64,000 bases of DNA, taken from positions 372,001-436,000 of the forward strand of contig JBMHCT010000011.1 in assembly GCA_049889775.1 (NCBI GenBank), in the 5' to 3' direction. Origin of the DNA: Jejuia sp049889775. GTDB taxonomy: Bacteria > Bacteroidota > Bacteroidia > Flavobacteriales > Flavobacteriaceae. A model generated the notes under the pieces. The model was given only the letters and a program-made list of their open reading frames with translations, was not told where the DNA came from and did no database searches. Shown here piece by piece: positions 35,984-44,787 of this stretch; positions within the stretch are counted from its first letter, which is position 1, and each line of letters begins with the position of its first letter. Made by a program: the position numbers and the translations under genes.

Positions 35984-36681
35984 AAAAGTTAGTTTACCTT
36001 TTTGTTTTTATAGTAATTGCCTGCAGTAGTCCTTCAACAGTAGAGCCTGATATTAATACTATTGATCCCGAAGACCCCTCGCGCATTGAGCTGTTAAAAG
36101 TAAATTTACAGTTTCCGCATAAAGATGGATTGTGTAATGTAGGCACTGATATTACTGCTGAAGAAAGTACGGTCATCTTTGAATGGGAAGCAAGTACCAT
36201 TGCCGAAAGTTATACTATTTATGTGACTAATTTAGTAAGCGGTTCTCAAATAGGGGCTCAAACCAATGATGATAAAATAGGTTTAAGATTAGATAGAGCA
36301 ACACCCTATTCTTGGTATGTTGAGTCAACTTCTGGAGCGGTAACAGTTGAAAGTGACGCCTGGAAATTTTATAATTCAGGGCCTGGAGTAGAAACATATG
36401 CGCCATTCCCCGCAACTATTACTGCACCTAACATGGCAGAATCGGTTAATCCAGGAACTGTAACCTTACAATGGAGCGGTAGCGATGTGGATAACGATAT
36501 TATGGCTTATGATATCTATTTGGGCACTACCGGTACCCCTGAAATTCATGCTACTGATATCACTGGTAGTGAGTTGAATGTCACTGTAATTTCTGGAACA
36601 ATTTATTACTGGAAAGTTATTACAAAGGATGAAACTGGAAACACGTCTGAATCGGCTACGTTTCAGTTTCAAGTGCTTTAA
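35980..36681 (+). CDS. fibronectin type III-like lipoprotein
   Basis: A 233-residue protein with lipobox VIAC (Cys15) and two FN3/Ig-like modules. The first has TVIFEWEASTIAESYTIYV and the second NPGTVTLQWSGSDVDNDIMAYDIYLG, both with the W-x-A/G-S...YxxY pattern typical of FN3 repeats. It starts four bases inside the end of the large LRR gene, so the two are translationally coupled. As the only lipoprotein of the cluster it could anchor or assist the secreted proteins at the outer membrane; that is inference. No enzyme motif seen. Confidence 0.8.
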   Translation: MKKLVYLFVFIVIACSSPSTVEPDINTIDPEDPSRIELLKVNLQFPHKDGLCNVGTDITAEESTVIFEWEASTIAESYTIYVTNLVSGSQIGAQTNDDKIGLRLDRATPYSWYVESTSGAVTVESDAWKFYNSGPGVETYAPFPATITAPNMAESVNPGTVTLQWSGSDVDNDIMAYDIYLGTTGTPEIHATDITGSELNVTVISGTIYYWKVITKDETGNTSESATFQFQVL

Positions 36682-36751
36682 AAAGCCTTAACTTAATTTT
36701 TAGATTTTAGAAAATGTAATAACTGTATATTTACACGACTATTTTGTTTAT

Positions 36752-38353
36752 ATGCAGCAAGAACATTTATCATTTAGGTCTACGGGCTTTTTTTCTCCCC
36801 TGATTTGTGATTATCTAGATGAAAAAACAGAGTTAAAATTATTCTACAATCGTTTTCCATCTATTGAAAATTTTAAGGCTCAAATTGAAGAAAAAGGGTC
36901 TTTCATTAAAGCAGATTCGAGAACTATACTGGTCAATGCATTGAAAAAGCAATATGATAGCATTGAAGTCTCAGAATTAACATCACAAAATATTGAAAGC
37001 CTAAACTCTGAAAATACCTTTACAATTACCACTGGACATCAACTAAATTTATTTACAGGTCCTCTTTATTTTCTTTATAAAATAGCTTCTGCTATTAACC
37101 TTTCAAAAGAACTGAAAGAATACTATCCAGAATTCAATTTTGTGCCAGTATATTGGATGGCAACAGAAGATCATGACTTTGAGGAAATCAATTATTTTAA
37201 TTTTAAGGGGAAGAAATTTCAATGGAATAAGCAGGTTAGTGGTGCTGTAGGAGAGCTTTCTACAGAAGGTTTAGATGCCATTTTAGAATTGTTTTCTCAA
37301 GATTTAGGAAATAGTAAAAATGCAGAACATTTAAAAACACTTTTTAAAAACGCCTATCTACAGCATGACAATTTAGCTAGTGCCACTAGATATTTGGCCA
37401 ACGAATTATTTAAGGATTATGGTTTGGTTATTATTGATGCTAATGATGCGGATTTAAAGCGTTTATTTATTCCATATGTTGAAAAGGAACTTTTGAACCA
37501 AGTGTCCTACAAGCAAGTTATGGCTTCAAATGATGCGCTAACCAAGATTGATGATGCCTATAAAATTCAAGTGAATCCGAGAGAAATTAATTTATTCTAT
37601 CTAAGTGAAGGACTAAGAGAACGTATCGTTTATGAAGATGAAACTTATAAAGTTCTAAATACAGATATCACCTGGAGCGAGAGTGAAATACTAAAACACC
37701 TCAATGAGGTGCCTGAGCGATTTTCTCCAAATGTAATCATGCGTCCGTTGTATCAAGAAGTTATTTTGCCAAATCTATGTTACATTGGTGGAGGTGGAGA
37801 ATTGGCCTATTGGATTCAGTTGAAATCTTATTTTGAAGCTGTAGAGGTGCCATTTCCAATATTATTGTTGAGAAATTCTGTTTTAATTAAAACGGAAAAG
37901 CAGGCTAAAAAACTTGAAAAATTAAATATTTCAAACGAAGATTTATTCCTAAAGCGACATTCGTTCATCAATAAAAAAGTACGGGAAATATCAAATATTG
38001 ATTTGAGTTTTGATGCACAACGGGAACACCTAAAATCTCAATTTGAAGAGTTGTTAAAGCTAGCTGAACTTACAGATAAATCGTTTTTAGGAGCGGTAAA
38101 AGCACAAGAAAATAAACAATTAAAAGGTTTAGAAAAATTAGAAAAACGTTTGTTGAAAGCTCAGAAGAAAGCGCTTGCAGACCAAGTTTCTAGAATGACA
38201 GAACTTCAAAATGAATTGTTTCCAAACGGGAGTTTGCAAGAGCGTAATGCTAACTATTCAGAATTTTATTTGGCATACGGGGAGCAATTAATATATAAAC
38301 TTGTAGGGACTATTAAACCTTTACAGGGAGAATTTTCTGTTTTAACTTTTTAA
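36752..38353 (+). CDS. bshC: bacillithiol biosynthesis cysteine-adding enzyme BshC
   Basis: BshC links cysteine to glucosaminyl-malate in the last step of bacillithiol synthesis. The 533-residue length is standard. Recognisable segments: FRSTGFFSPLICDYLDE at the start, TGHQLNLFTGPLYFLYK in the nucleotide-binding region, PVYWMATEDHDFEEINYF, RPLYQEVILPNLCYIGGGGE-like, and the central coiled coil (about 390-480). The Rossmann-like core and connecting helices fit the solved family fold. No bshA or bshB gene is in the window, as usual for Bacteroidota. Its last four bases overlap the convergent sensor gene. Confidence 0.95.
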   Translation: MQQEHLSFRSTGFFSPLICDYLDEKTELKLFYNRFPSIENFKAQIEEKGSFIKADSRTILVNALKKQYDSIEVSELTSQNIESLNSENTFTITTGHQLNLFTGPLYFLYKIASAINLSKELKEYYPEFNFVPVYWMATEDHDFEEINYFNFKGKKFQWNKQVSGAVGELSTEGLDAILELFSQDLGNSKNAEHLKTLFKNAYLQHDNLASATRYLANELFKDYGLVIIDANDADLKRLFIPYVEKELLNQVSYKQVMASNDALTKIDDAYKIQVNPREINLFYLSEGLRERIVYEDETYKVLNTDITWSESEILKHLNEVPERFSPNVIMRPLYQEVILPNLCYIGGGGELAYWIQLKSYFEAVEVPFPILLLRNSVLIKTEKQAKKLEKLNISNEDLFLKRHSFINKKVREISNIDLSFDAQREHLKSQFEELLKLAELTDKSFLGAVKAQENKQLKGLEKLEKRLLKAQKKALADQVSRMTELQNELFPNGSLQERNANYSEFYLAYGEQLIYKLVGTIKPLQGEFSVLTF

Positions 38354-40218
38354 AGATTCAATACTAAATCCTGCAAAGAATCTTCGGTTGTGATGCCTAA
38401 TTTTTTTCTTAGGCGATACCGAGCTTTTTTAATGCCTTCAGGAGAAATGTTTAGAATATTGGCTATTTCTTTAGAAGTTAGATTCATTTTCAGTAGAGCC
38501 ATCAATCTTAGTTCATTAGAAGTTACTTCTGGGAATTTTTGCTTTACTGTAGTATTGAAACCTGTATGAACCTGCTCAAAATAGCGAGAAAAATTTCCCC
38601 AATTATTATCATCTTTCAAATCGAAATTTATTGTTCTAATCAATTGATTGTATCCTTTTTGAGAGTTTTCAGATGTTTTAAAATTTTTGACTTGCTGTTT
38701 TAAGTTTTCCAATACCTGATTTTTCTTTGCTAGGTGAAGTGCATGGGTCGTCAATTCTTTCTTTTTAAAATCCAGTTCTAGATTTAGTTTTTCTTTTTCG
38801 GTTTTACTTCTTTTTAGTTTTTGTCTTAAAGCATAGAAACCTACTAAAGACAGAAGAAGAGCTAGCCCTAAAGAAATTTTATATAAGGTATCTATTTCTC
38901 CTTTTTTCTCTAATAAATCAATTTCCTTTTCTTGAATTAAAATCTGCTGTTCCTTCTTTTTGGTTTCATGAATAGCTCTAAGTTCCTCTATTTGTTTAGA
39001 TTTAGCGGTATTAAATATACTATCGTTTAACTCTTTATATCTTTTATAGTCGCTTAATGCCATATCATAGTTTTTCTGATCCATAAATAAATCAGACCTA
39101 TGTTTATATGTCACAGCTTCTAATCTAATAAGACCAGAGTTTTTAGCTACTTGTATGGCTTTGTTCAAAAAATATCTAGATTCTGTAAACGCCTTTGTCT
39201 TTCTATACAGACTACCTAAATTAGAATACGCATAGGTAATTTCATTTCCTAATCTCTCAGAAATTGCAATGGATTTTTTTTGGGCAATAATACCATCTTG
39301 TAGTCTCCCCATTTTATTATAAGTATTACCAAGATTAGCCCATAGATGTGCTTCCCTGCTACCAAAACCTTCTTTTTGAGCAATCTTTATACCTTCTTTA
39401 AAGTATTCTTCAGATTTTTCATAACGCTTCAAGTTTTGGTTTGCATTACCAAGATTTACTAATGTTATAGTTTGAAAAAAAATATCATTATTTTTTTTGT
39501 AAGTGTTATAGGCTTCCTCTAAATAGGTAATGGACGTTTCGTAATTCCCCAAATTGTTTTCAATACTTCCTAAGGAATTCAATGCATCTGCAATGTATAA
39601 TTCGTTTTCAGTTAGTTCATAGAGTTTAAGGGCTTTTAATTCATTTTCTAGAGCCAGCTTATTCATAGATTGCCTAATGTAGGCATCTGCTTTGGTATGA
39701 AATGTAGATCCGATAAATTTAAAATCGGTGTTGTTACCATTTAAAGTGTCTCTATTTTCATAAAGACTTATATTGTTATCAAGAAATTCGTGGGCCAAAT
39801 AAAATTTACTCTGATTTAAATAAGCTAAAGCAAGTTGTGTGTTGTCTCCTAACAGTCCCATAATGTCATTTTCAGTAGTGTTGATTTTGCGTGATTTTTT
39901 AAAATATATAATCGCAGAGTCTATGGTGCCTCTATTAAAATAATAGCCGCCGTATCTATGATAACCTCTTGCTTCTCCTTTTTTGTAATTTATTTTTTTG
40001 GATAAGCTTACCAGTTCTTCAATATATTTTTTAACCTCTTTTGGGTGGTTGTAAAGTTCAATTTGAATGATGTTGTTAATCAAATCTGCTTTTGCTCTAT
40101 TATCCTCATGAACTTTATAGAGATTGATTAAACTATCCAACTTCTTACCGTTTTGTGCAGAAAGCACTGATAAGAAGATGGAAAAAATGAAGAGGAAGTA
40201 AAACTTTTTCACGAACAC
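38350..40218 (-). CDS. TPR-repeat transmembrane regulator with LuxR-type HTH
   Basis: A 622-residue protein: signal peptide (to SAQN, about 22); eight or so tetratricopeptide repeats (about 40-410, with NLGNANQNLKRYEKSEEYFK, NTYNKMGRLQDGI and NLGSLYRKTKAFTESRYF); one transmembrane helix (ISLGLALLLSLVGFYAL, about 450); a coiled coil; and a C-terminal helix-turn-helix, SNELRLMALLKMNLTSKEIANI and PEGIKKARYRLRKKLG. The TPRs face the periplasm and the DNA-binding domain the cytoplasm, a single-protein sensor design common in Flavobacteriia. No kinase domain. Targets unknown. It converges on bshC. Confidence 0.9.
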   Translation of the reverse strand: MFVKKFYFLFIFSIFLSVLSAQNGKKLDSLINLYKVHEDNRAKADLINNIIQIELYNHPKEVKKYIEELVSLSKKINYKKGEARGYHRYGGYYFNRGTIDSAIIYFKKSRKINTTENDIMGLLGDNTQLALAYLNQSKFYLAHEFLDNNISLYENRDTLNGNNTDFKFIGSTFHTKADAYIRQSMNKLALENELKALKLYELTENELYIADALNSLGSIENNLGNYETSITYLEEAYNTYKKNNDIFFQTITLVNLGNANQNLKRYEKSEEYFKEGIKIAQKEGFGSREAHLWANLGNTYNKMGRLQDGIIAQKKSIAISERLGNEITYAYSNLGSLYRKTKAFTESRYFLNKAIQVAKNSGLIRLEAVTYKHRSDLFMDQKNYDMALSDYKRYKELNDSIFNTAKSKQIEELRAIHETKKKEQQILIQEKEIDLLEKKGEIDTLYKISLGLALLLSLVGFYALRQKLKRSKTEKEKLNLELDFKKKELTTHALHLAKKNQVLENLKQQVKNFKTSENSQKGYNQLIRTINFDLKDDNNWGNFSRYFEQVHTGFNTTVKQKFPEVTSNELRLMALLKMNLTSKEIANILNISPEGIKKARYRLRKKLGITTEDSLQDLVLNL

Positions 40219-40294
40219 AATTTTTACTAAAAGTACTATTAATTAATTGTTGAAAAAATAAGGAGGCCAAACTTTCCAATAAAAAATCAATTCC

Positions 40295-40302
40295 TATTTT
40301 TG
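40295..40302 (+). promoter_or_regulatory. -7 box almost touching the guaA start codon
   Basis: TATTTTTG is a perfect TAnnTTTG and is only three bases from the guaA ATG (40306). Transcription would begin at or just beyond that ATG, implying a leaderless message. No TTG lies 17-23 bases upstream. An AAGGAGG stretch (near 40260) is too far from the ATG to act as its ribosome site. Confidence 0.5.
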
Positions 40303-40305
40303 CGC

Positions 40306-41841
40306 ATGCAACATGATAAGGTACTTATTTTAGACTTCGGAAGCCAATACACACAGCTTATTGGACGCAGAGTTAGGGAACTCAATATTTACTCCGAAAT
40401 ACATCCATTTAATAAAATTCCAACCAATTTAGAGGAGTACAAGGCAGTAATATTGTCGGGTAGCCCCAACTCTGTTAGAGGTGAAGATGCATTACATCCA
40501 GATCTTTCTGAAATTAGAGGTAAAAAGCCCGTTTTGGCAGTGTGCTATGGCGCACAGTATTTGGCACATTTCTCTGGTGGAGAGGTAGCACCTTCAAATA
40601 CCAGAGAATATGGGCGTGCTAATTTATCTTTCATCAAAAATGAAGAAGTGTTTTTTCAAAATATAGAAGAAGGTACGCAGGTTTGGATGAGTCATTCAGA
40701 TACTATTAAAAAATTACCAGATAATGGTGTTTTAATTGCTAGTACACACGATGTTGAAAATGCTGCTTATAGAATAGATGGAGAGGAAACATATGCTATA
40801 CAATTTCATCCAGAAGTGTATCACTCCACAGACGGTAAACAGTTGTTAGAAAACTTTCTTGTCAATATTGCAGGTTTAAAGCAAGACTGGACGCCACAGT
40901 CTTTTGTTGAGGAGACTGTAGAAGCAATTCAAGAAAAAGTTGGTAGCGATAAAGTGGTTCTAGGTTTATCTGGAGGTGTAGACTCTACAGTGGCTGCGGT
41001 ACTATTAAACAAAGCTATTGGCAAAAACCTGTACTGTATTTTTGTGAATAATGGTTTGCTTCGTAAAAATGAATTTGAAAGCGTATTGAATCAATATGAA
41101 GGTATGGGGCTAAACGTTAAAGGTGTTGATGCTTCAGAGAGATTTTTGGCTGCCTTGAAAGGAATAGAAGACCCTGAGAAAAAGCGTAAAGCCATTGGGA
41201 ACGCCTTTATTGAAGTGTTTGATGATGAAGCTAATAAGCTTGAAGATGTAAAATGGTTGGCACAAGGTACTATATATCCTGATGTAATTGAAAGTGTTTC
41301 AGCTACAGGAGGTCCGTCTGCGACTATTAAAAGCCATCATAACGTCGGTGGATTACCAGATTTCATGAAACTTAAAATAGTAGAGCCTTTGCGTGCGATA
41401 TTTAAGGACGAAGTAAGGCGAGTAGGTGCTACTTTAGGTATTGATCCTGAATTGTTAGGGCGTCATCCATTTCCAGGACCAGGTTTAGGAATTCGGATTC
41501 TTGGAGATATTACAGCTGAAAAAGTTAGGATGCTTCAAGAGGTAGATTATATTTTTATTAAGGGGCTTAAAGATTGGGGGTTATACGATAAAGTATGGCA
41601 AGCGGGTGCTATGTTATTACCAGTAAATAGCGTTGGTGTTATGGGTGATGAGCGTACTTATGAAAAATGTGTAGCCTTAAGAGCAGTTGAAAGTACCGAT
41701 GGTATGACAGCTGATTGGGTAAATTTACCATATGAATTCCTTCAGAAAACATCAAACGAAATTATCAATAAAGTTAAGGGAGTAAATAGAGTAGTTTACG
41801 ATATTAGTTCTAAACCGCCAGCCACAATTGAGTGGGAATAA
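40306..41841 (+). CDS. guaA: GMP synthase (glutamine-hydrolysing)
   Basis: Makes GMP from XMP, ATP and glutamine in the cytoplasm. About 511 residues from the ATG at 40306; a TTG two codons earlier is less likely. The class I glutaminase half has VLAVCYGAQYLAH with nucleophile Cys80 and the IQFHPEVYHS His-x-Glu pair. The synthetase half shows the P-loop VLGLSGGVDSTVAA and the dimerisation domain HHNVGGLPDFMKLKIVEPL, ending KPPATIEWE. Complete and normal length. The -7 box is three bases before the ATG, so the message may be leaderless. Confidence 0.98.
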   Translation: MQHDKVLILDFGSQYTQLIGRRVRELNIYSEIHPFNKIPTNLEEYKAVILSGSPNSVRGEDALHPDLSEIRGKKPVLAVCYGAQYLAHFSGGEVAPSNTREYGRANLSFIKNEEVFFQNIEEGTQVWMSHSDTIKKLPDNGVLIASTHDVENAAYRIDGEETYAIQFHPEVYHSTDGKQLLENFLVNIAGLKQDWTPQSFVEETVEAIQEKVGSDKVVLGLSGGVDSTVAAVLLNKAIGKNLYCIFVNNGLLRKNEFESVLNQYEGMGLNVKGVDASERFLAALKGIEDPEKKRKAIGNAFIEVFDDEANKLEDVKWLAQGTIYPDVIESVSATGGPSATIKSHHNVGGLPDFMKLKIVEPLRAIFKDEVRRVGATLGIDPELLGRHPFPGPGLGIRILGDITAEKVRMLQEVDYIFIKGLKDWGLYDKVWQAGAMLLPVNSVGVMGDERTYEKCVALRAVESTDGMTADWVNLPYEFLQKTSNEIINKVKGVNRVVYDISSKPPATIEWE

Positions 41842-42010
41842 CTAGTGTCTTCTACAAAATAAATGTGTCTTAATACTACATTTAGATTGTTTTTGGCATA
41901 TTATATGTTACCAGACTTATCAGAAATGTATTTTTACACAATACATCTCGTTTTGCAATAATAACGTATATATAGCGTATTATATAGGTTCAGCTATTAA
42001 AAAACAGACA

Positions 42011-43942
42011 ATGAATAAAATTCTTTTAGTTTTCATTATGATTTTCCTTTTTACATTAAGTACTGTCAGTGCTCAAAATTACAGTACACACCAGGTAAAA
42101 AAAGGTGAAACTATTGAGGGAATTGCAAAACGGTATTATGTAACGCCCTTTGATATTTATAGCTTAAATCCAGACTCTAAAAAAGAATTGAAACCTAACA
42201 CAATTCTCATAATTCCAATTTCAAAAGCCAAAAAACCTAAGGTTACAGAGGTTAAGGAGTTACAAGGGTTTAAAAAGCATAAAACTAAAAGAAAGGAGAC
42301 ATTATATTCACTTTCCAAATTATATAATGTAGATATAGAAGATATAAAGAAATACAATACATTTTTATATGCTAATAATTTACAAAAAGGTGACAAACTT
42401 CAAATACCAGTATTTAAGATTACCAAAATTGAAAAGGTAGTTGAGCAATACCAGTCTTACACGGTTTTACCCAAAGAGGGAAAATGGAGAATAGCCTATA
42501 AATTTGGAACAACTGTAGCTGAGTTAGAGACTTTAAATCCAGATATGGGAGAAGTGTTGCAGGAAGGACAAGTGATTAAAGTTCCGAATATAGATAAGAC
42601 TGAAGAAAAGCAAGTAGATGAAAACTATAGCTACTACAAGGTATTGCCCAAAGAAGGATTTTACAGGTTAAAGATAAAACTTGGATTGGAGAAGGAAGAA
42701 ATTGAAGCATTAAACCCAGGACTATCAGAAAGTGGTCTAAAAGTAGGTATGATTTTAAAAATACCTTTTTCTGAAGCTGAAGGTATTGAATTAGCCAACG
42801 AAGAAAATGTTAATTTGGTTAACAGAATAAAAGATTTTCAAACGAAACATATTGTTTTGATGTTGCCTTTCAGGTTGAATCGCGTAGAGTTTGATTCTAT
42901 TGCAGAAACAAAAAGGAGCATAGAAAAAGACCCATATTTGGACGCCTCTTTAGATTTTTATTCTGGAATACTAACCGCTGTTGATTCTCTTAAAAAACTT
43001 GGTGTTTCCTTAAAGTTAGATGTTTACGATACCAAGTATAATAGGACAACGGTATCAAGAATTTTAATGGATAACGATTTTGAAAATGTTGATGCGGTTA
43101 TTGGTCCTTTAACTACTAAAAACTTCAATATAGTAGCCAATGACTTAAGGAAACATCATGTGCCTGTAATATCTCCAATAGGTACAAAAATAAAGGTACT
43201 TGATAATGTGTTTCAGTCTAGAGCTTCTGATGACGCCTTAAAAACAGCGGTTATTAATTTTGTTAAGAATGATACGCTTCCCAAGAACGTGGTAATCATA
43301 AGTGATTCTAAAAACACAGTGCAAGCCAATGCTTTAAAGATGGAATTTAATGCAAGTAAAATTGTGTTTTCAAGAAAAAATAAAGATGGTGGAGATGAAT
43401 ATTTCGTTACAAAAGAAGATATAGAGCAAGCATTGCTACCCGGCCGCAACTTAGTTTTTTTAGAGACACAAAATGAAGGTTTCGCTTCAAACGCTACAAG
43501 TATTTTAACGTCTTTGATTCAAAGTGAAAATAAAGAAGAAGAGTTGGAAGAAATTGACATTAGGTTGCTAACTACCAATTTTAATAGCGCTTTTGAAGGC
43601 GATGAAATAAACAATACGCATCTTTCTAAATTACAATTCACTTATGCAACCTCTTCAAAAGCATATAATGAAGATACTGATAATAGTTTTGTTAAAAATT
43701 ACTACAATACTTATAATATCACCCCAAATCGTCGCGCTGTTAAAGGTTTCGACTTGATGATGGATATAGTGTTGCGAATAGTTACGTCTGATGATATATT
43801 CCTTTCAATTAACGATGCGCCACAAACTGCTTATGTGGAAAATAAGTTTGCTTACAAAAAGAAACTTTTTGGGGGCTACTATAATAACGCCGTGTTTCTT
43901 GTAAAGTACGATGATCTTAAGATTTTAGAGATTAAACAATAA
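42011..43942 (+). CDS. LysM and PBP1-like periplasmic-binding domain protein
   Basis: A 643-residue exported protein with signal peptide to VSAQ (about 22). Four LysM or LysM-like modules follow: about 25-71 (HQVKKGETIEGIAKRYY), 90-135 (TKRKETLYSLSKLYNV), 150-195 and 205-250 (both with YxVLPKEG in place of the classical start). From about 280 to the end is a type 1 periplasmic-binding-protein fold, starting HIVLMLPFRLNRVEF, with DAVIGPLTTKNFNIVAND and VPVISPIGTKI. Proteins of this design occur across Flavobacteriia; they probably bind peptidoglycan and an unknown ligand. No catalytic motif. Confidence 0.88.
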   Translation: MNKILLVFIMIFLFTLSTVSAQNYSTHQVKKGETIEGIAKRYYVTPFDIYSLNPDSKKELKPNTILIIPISKAKKPKVTEVKELQGFKKHKTKRKETLYSLSKLYNVDIEDIKKYNTFLYANNLQKGDKLQIPVFKITKIEKVVEQYQSYTVLPKEGKWRIAYKFGTTVAELETLNPDMGEVLQEGQVIKVPNIDKTEEKQVDENYSYYKVLPKEGFYRLKIKLGLEKEEIEALNPGLSESGLKVGMILKIPFSEAEGIELANEENVNLVNRIKDFQTKHIVLMLPFRLNRVEFDSIAETKRSIEKDPYLDASLDFYSGILTAVDSLKKLGVSLKLDVYDTKYNRTTVSRILMDNDFENVDAVIGPLTTKNFNIVANDLRKHHVPVISPIGTKIKVLDNVFQSRASDDALKTAVINFVKNDTLPKNVVIISDSKNTVQANALKMEFNASKIVFSRKNKDGGDEYFVTKEDIEQALLPGRNLVFLETQNEGFASNATSILTSLIQSENKEEELEEIDIRLLTTNFNSAFEGDEINNTHLSKLQFTYATSSKAYNEDTDNSFVKNYYNTYNITPNRRAVKGFDLMMDIVLRIVTSDDIFLSINDAPQTAYVENKFAYKKKLFGGYYNNAVFLVKYDDLKILEIKQ

Positions 43943-43986
43943 GGCTTAAGCTTTGGCGTTAACTTAAAAACCTACTTAGAACTCCC

Positions 43987-44529
43987 GTGTACAGATTTAT
44001 ATTTATTACATTTTTTGTTTTTATAATTCCCACGAATGAAGAGCCAGTAATGGCTTGGGATGAACATAGCAAGTTGTCTTGGAATGATTTTAAAGCGAAG
44101 CCCAAATATTCTGTTAATGCTGTTGCTACAACTGCTTCCGGAATAACCTTTGGTTTTTCTATAAAGGAAACCGATAATCGTGTAATTAGTTTTACTACAG
44201 AAGTGCATGCACATTTTTATCCTGAAAAATCTTGGTACAAACCAGAGTTATCCAATGCTCATATTTTAGGGCACGAGCAATTGCATTTTGATATAACAGA
44301 GTTATATGCTCGAAAATTTAAAAAACAAATTAGTTTGTTGAAAACTTCGAACGACGTAGCTCAAAAGTTAAGAAGTCTTCATAAAAAAATGAATAGAGAT
44401 CTCGCGGCTTTACAGGATAAGTACGATAACGAAACAGATTTTTCAAGAAATTTTTTGGAGCAAGCCAAATGGGAATCATTTATTCACAAAGAATTAAATA
44501 AACTACAGTATTTTAAATCTAAAAATTAA
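43987..44529 (+). CDS. DUF922 putative zinc-dependent protein
   Basis: A 180-residue protein starting at GTG (43987) with a short hydrophobic signal segment MYRFIFITFFVFIIP. A characteristic HExxH motif is present: LGHEQLHFDITELYARKFKK, with the two histidines and Glu as metal-binding and catalytic residues. Upstream SKLSWNDFKAKPKY and GFSIKE are DUF922 features. The family is predicted as a zinc-dependent protease but the activity is, as far as I know, unproven. It shares one base with the following DUF3820 gene (TAATG), so these two are coupled; the LysM protein is 44 bases upstream. Confidence 0.82.
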   Translation: MYRFIFITFFVFIIPTNEEPVMAWDEHSKLSWNDFKAKPKYSVNAVATTASGITFGFSIKETDNRVISFTTEVHAHFYPEKSWYKPELSNAHILGHEQLHFDITELYARKFKKQISLLKTSNDVAQKLRSLHKKMNRDLAALQDKYDNETDFSRNFLEQAKWESFIHKELNKLQYFKSKN

Positions 44530-44762
44530 TGGTACCAGATAAACAATTTTTAATTGATCTGGCCAATACCAAAATGCCTTATGGAAAATACAAAGATCGA
44601 TTTTTAATTGATCTACCAGAATATTATGTGGTGTGGTATCATAATAAAGGTTTTCCTAAGGGAAAGTTGGGAGAGATGCTTTTACAGGTTTATGAGCTTA
44701 AGGTTAATGGTTTGGAACACCTTGTACACGAAATTAAGAGCAAGTACCCAAGAAATCATTAA
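44529..44762 (+). CDS. stand-alone DUF3820 protein
   Basis: A 77-residue cytoplasmic protein without signal or membrane segment. It has the DUF3820 pattern MPYGKYKDRFLIDLPEYYVVWYHNKGFPKGKLGEML. The same type of module is fused to the C-terminus of the exonuclease at 7519-8292, where it shows the corresponding FGKHKGKL and YFGWLL elements. The ATG overlaps the stop of the DUF922 gene. The function is unknown; the fusion suggests a nucleic-acid-linked role, which is inference. Confidence 0.85.
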   Translation: MVPDKQFLIDLANTKMPYGKYKDRFLIDLPEYYVVWYHNKGFPKGKLGEMLLQVYELKVNGLEHLVHEIKSKYPRNH

Positions 44763-44787
44763 AAATAGTTCAAAAGGCATAAATAAA

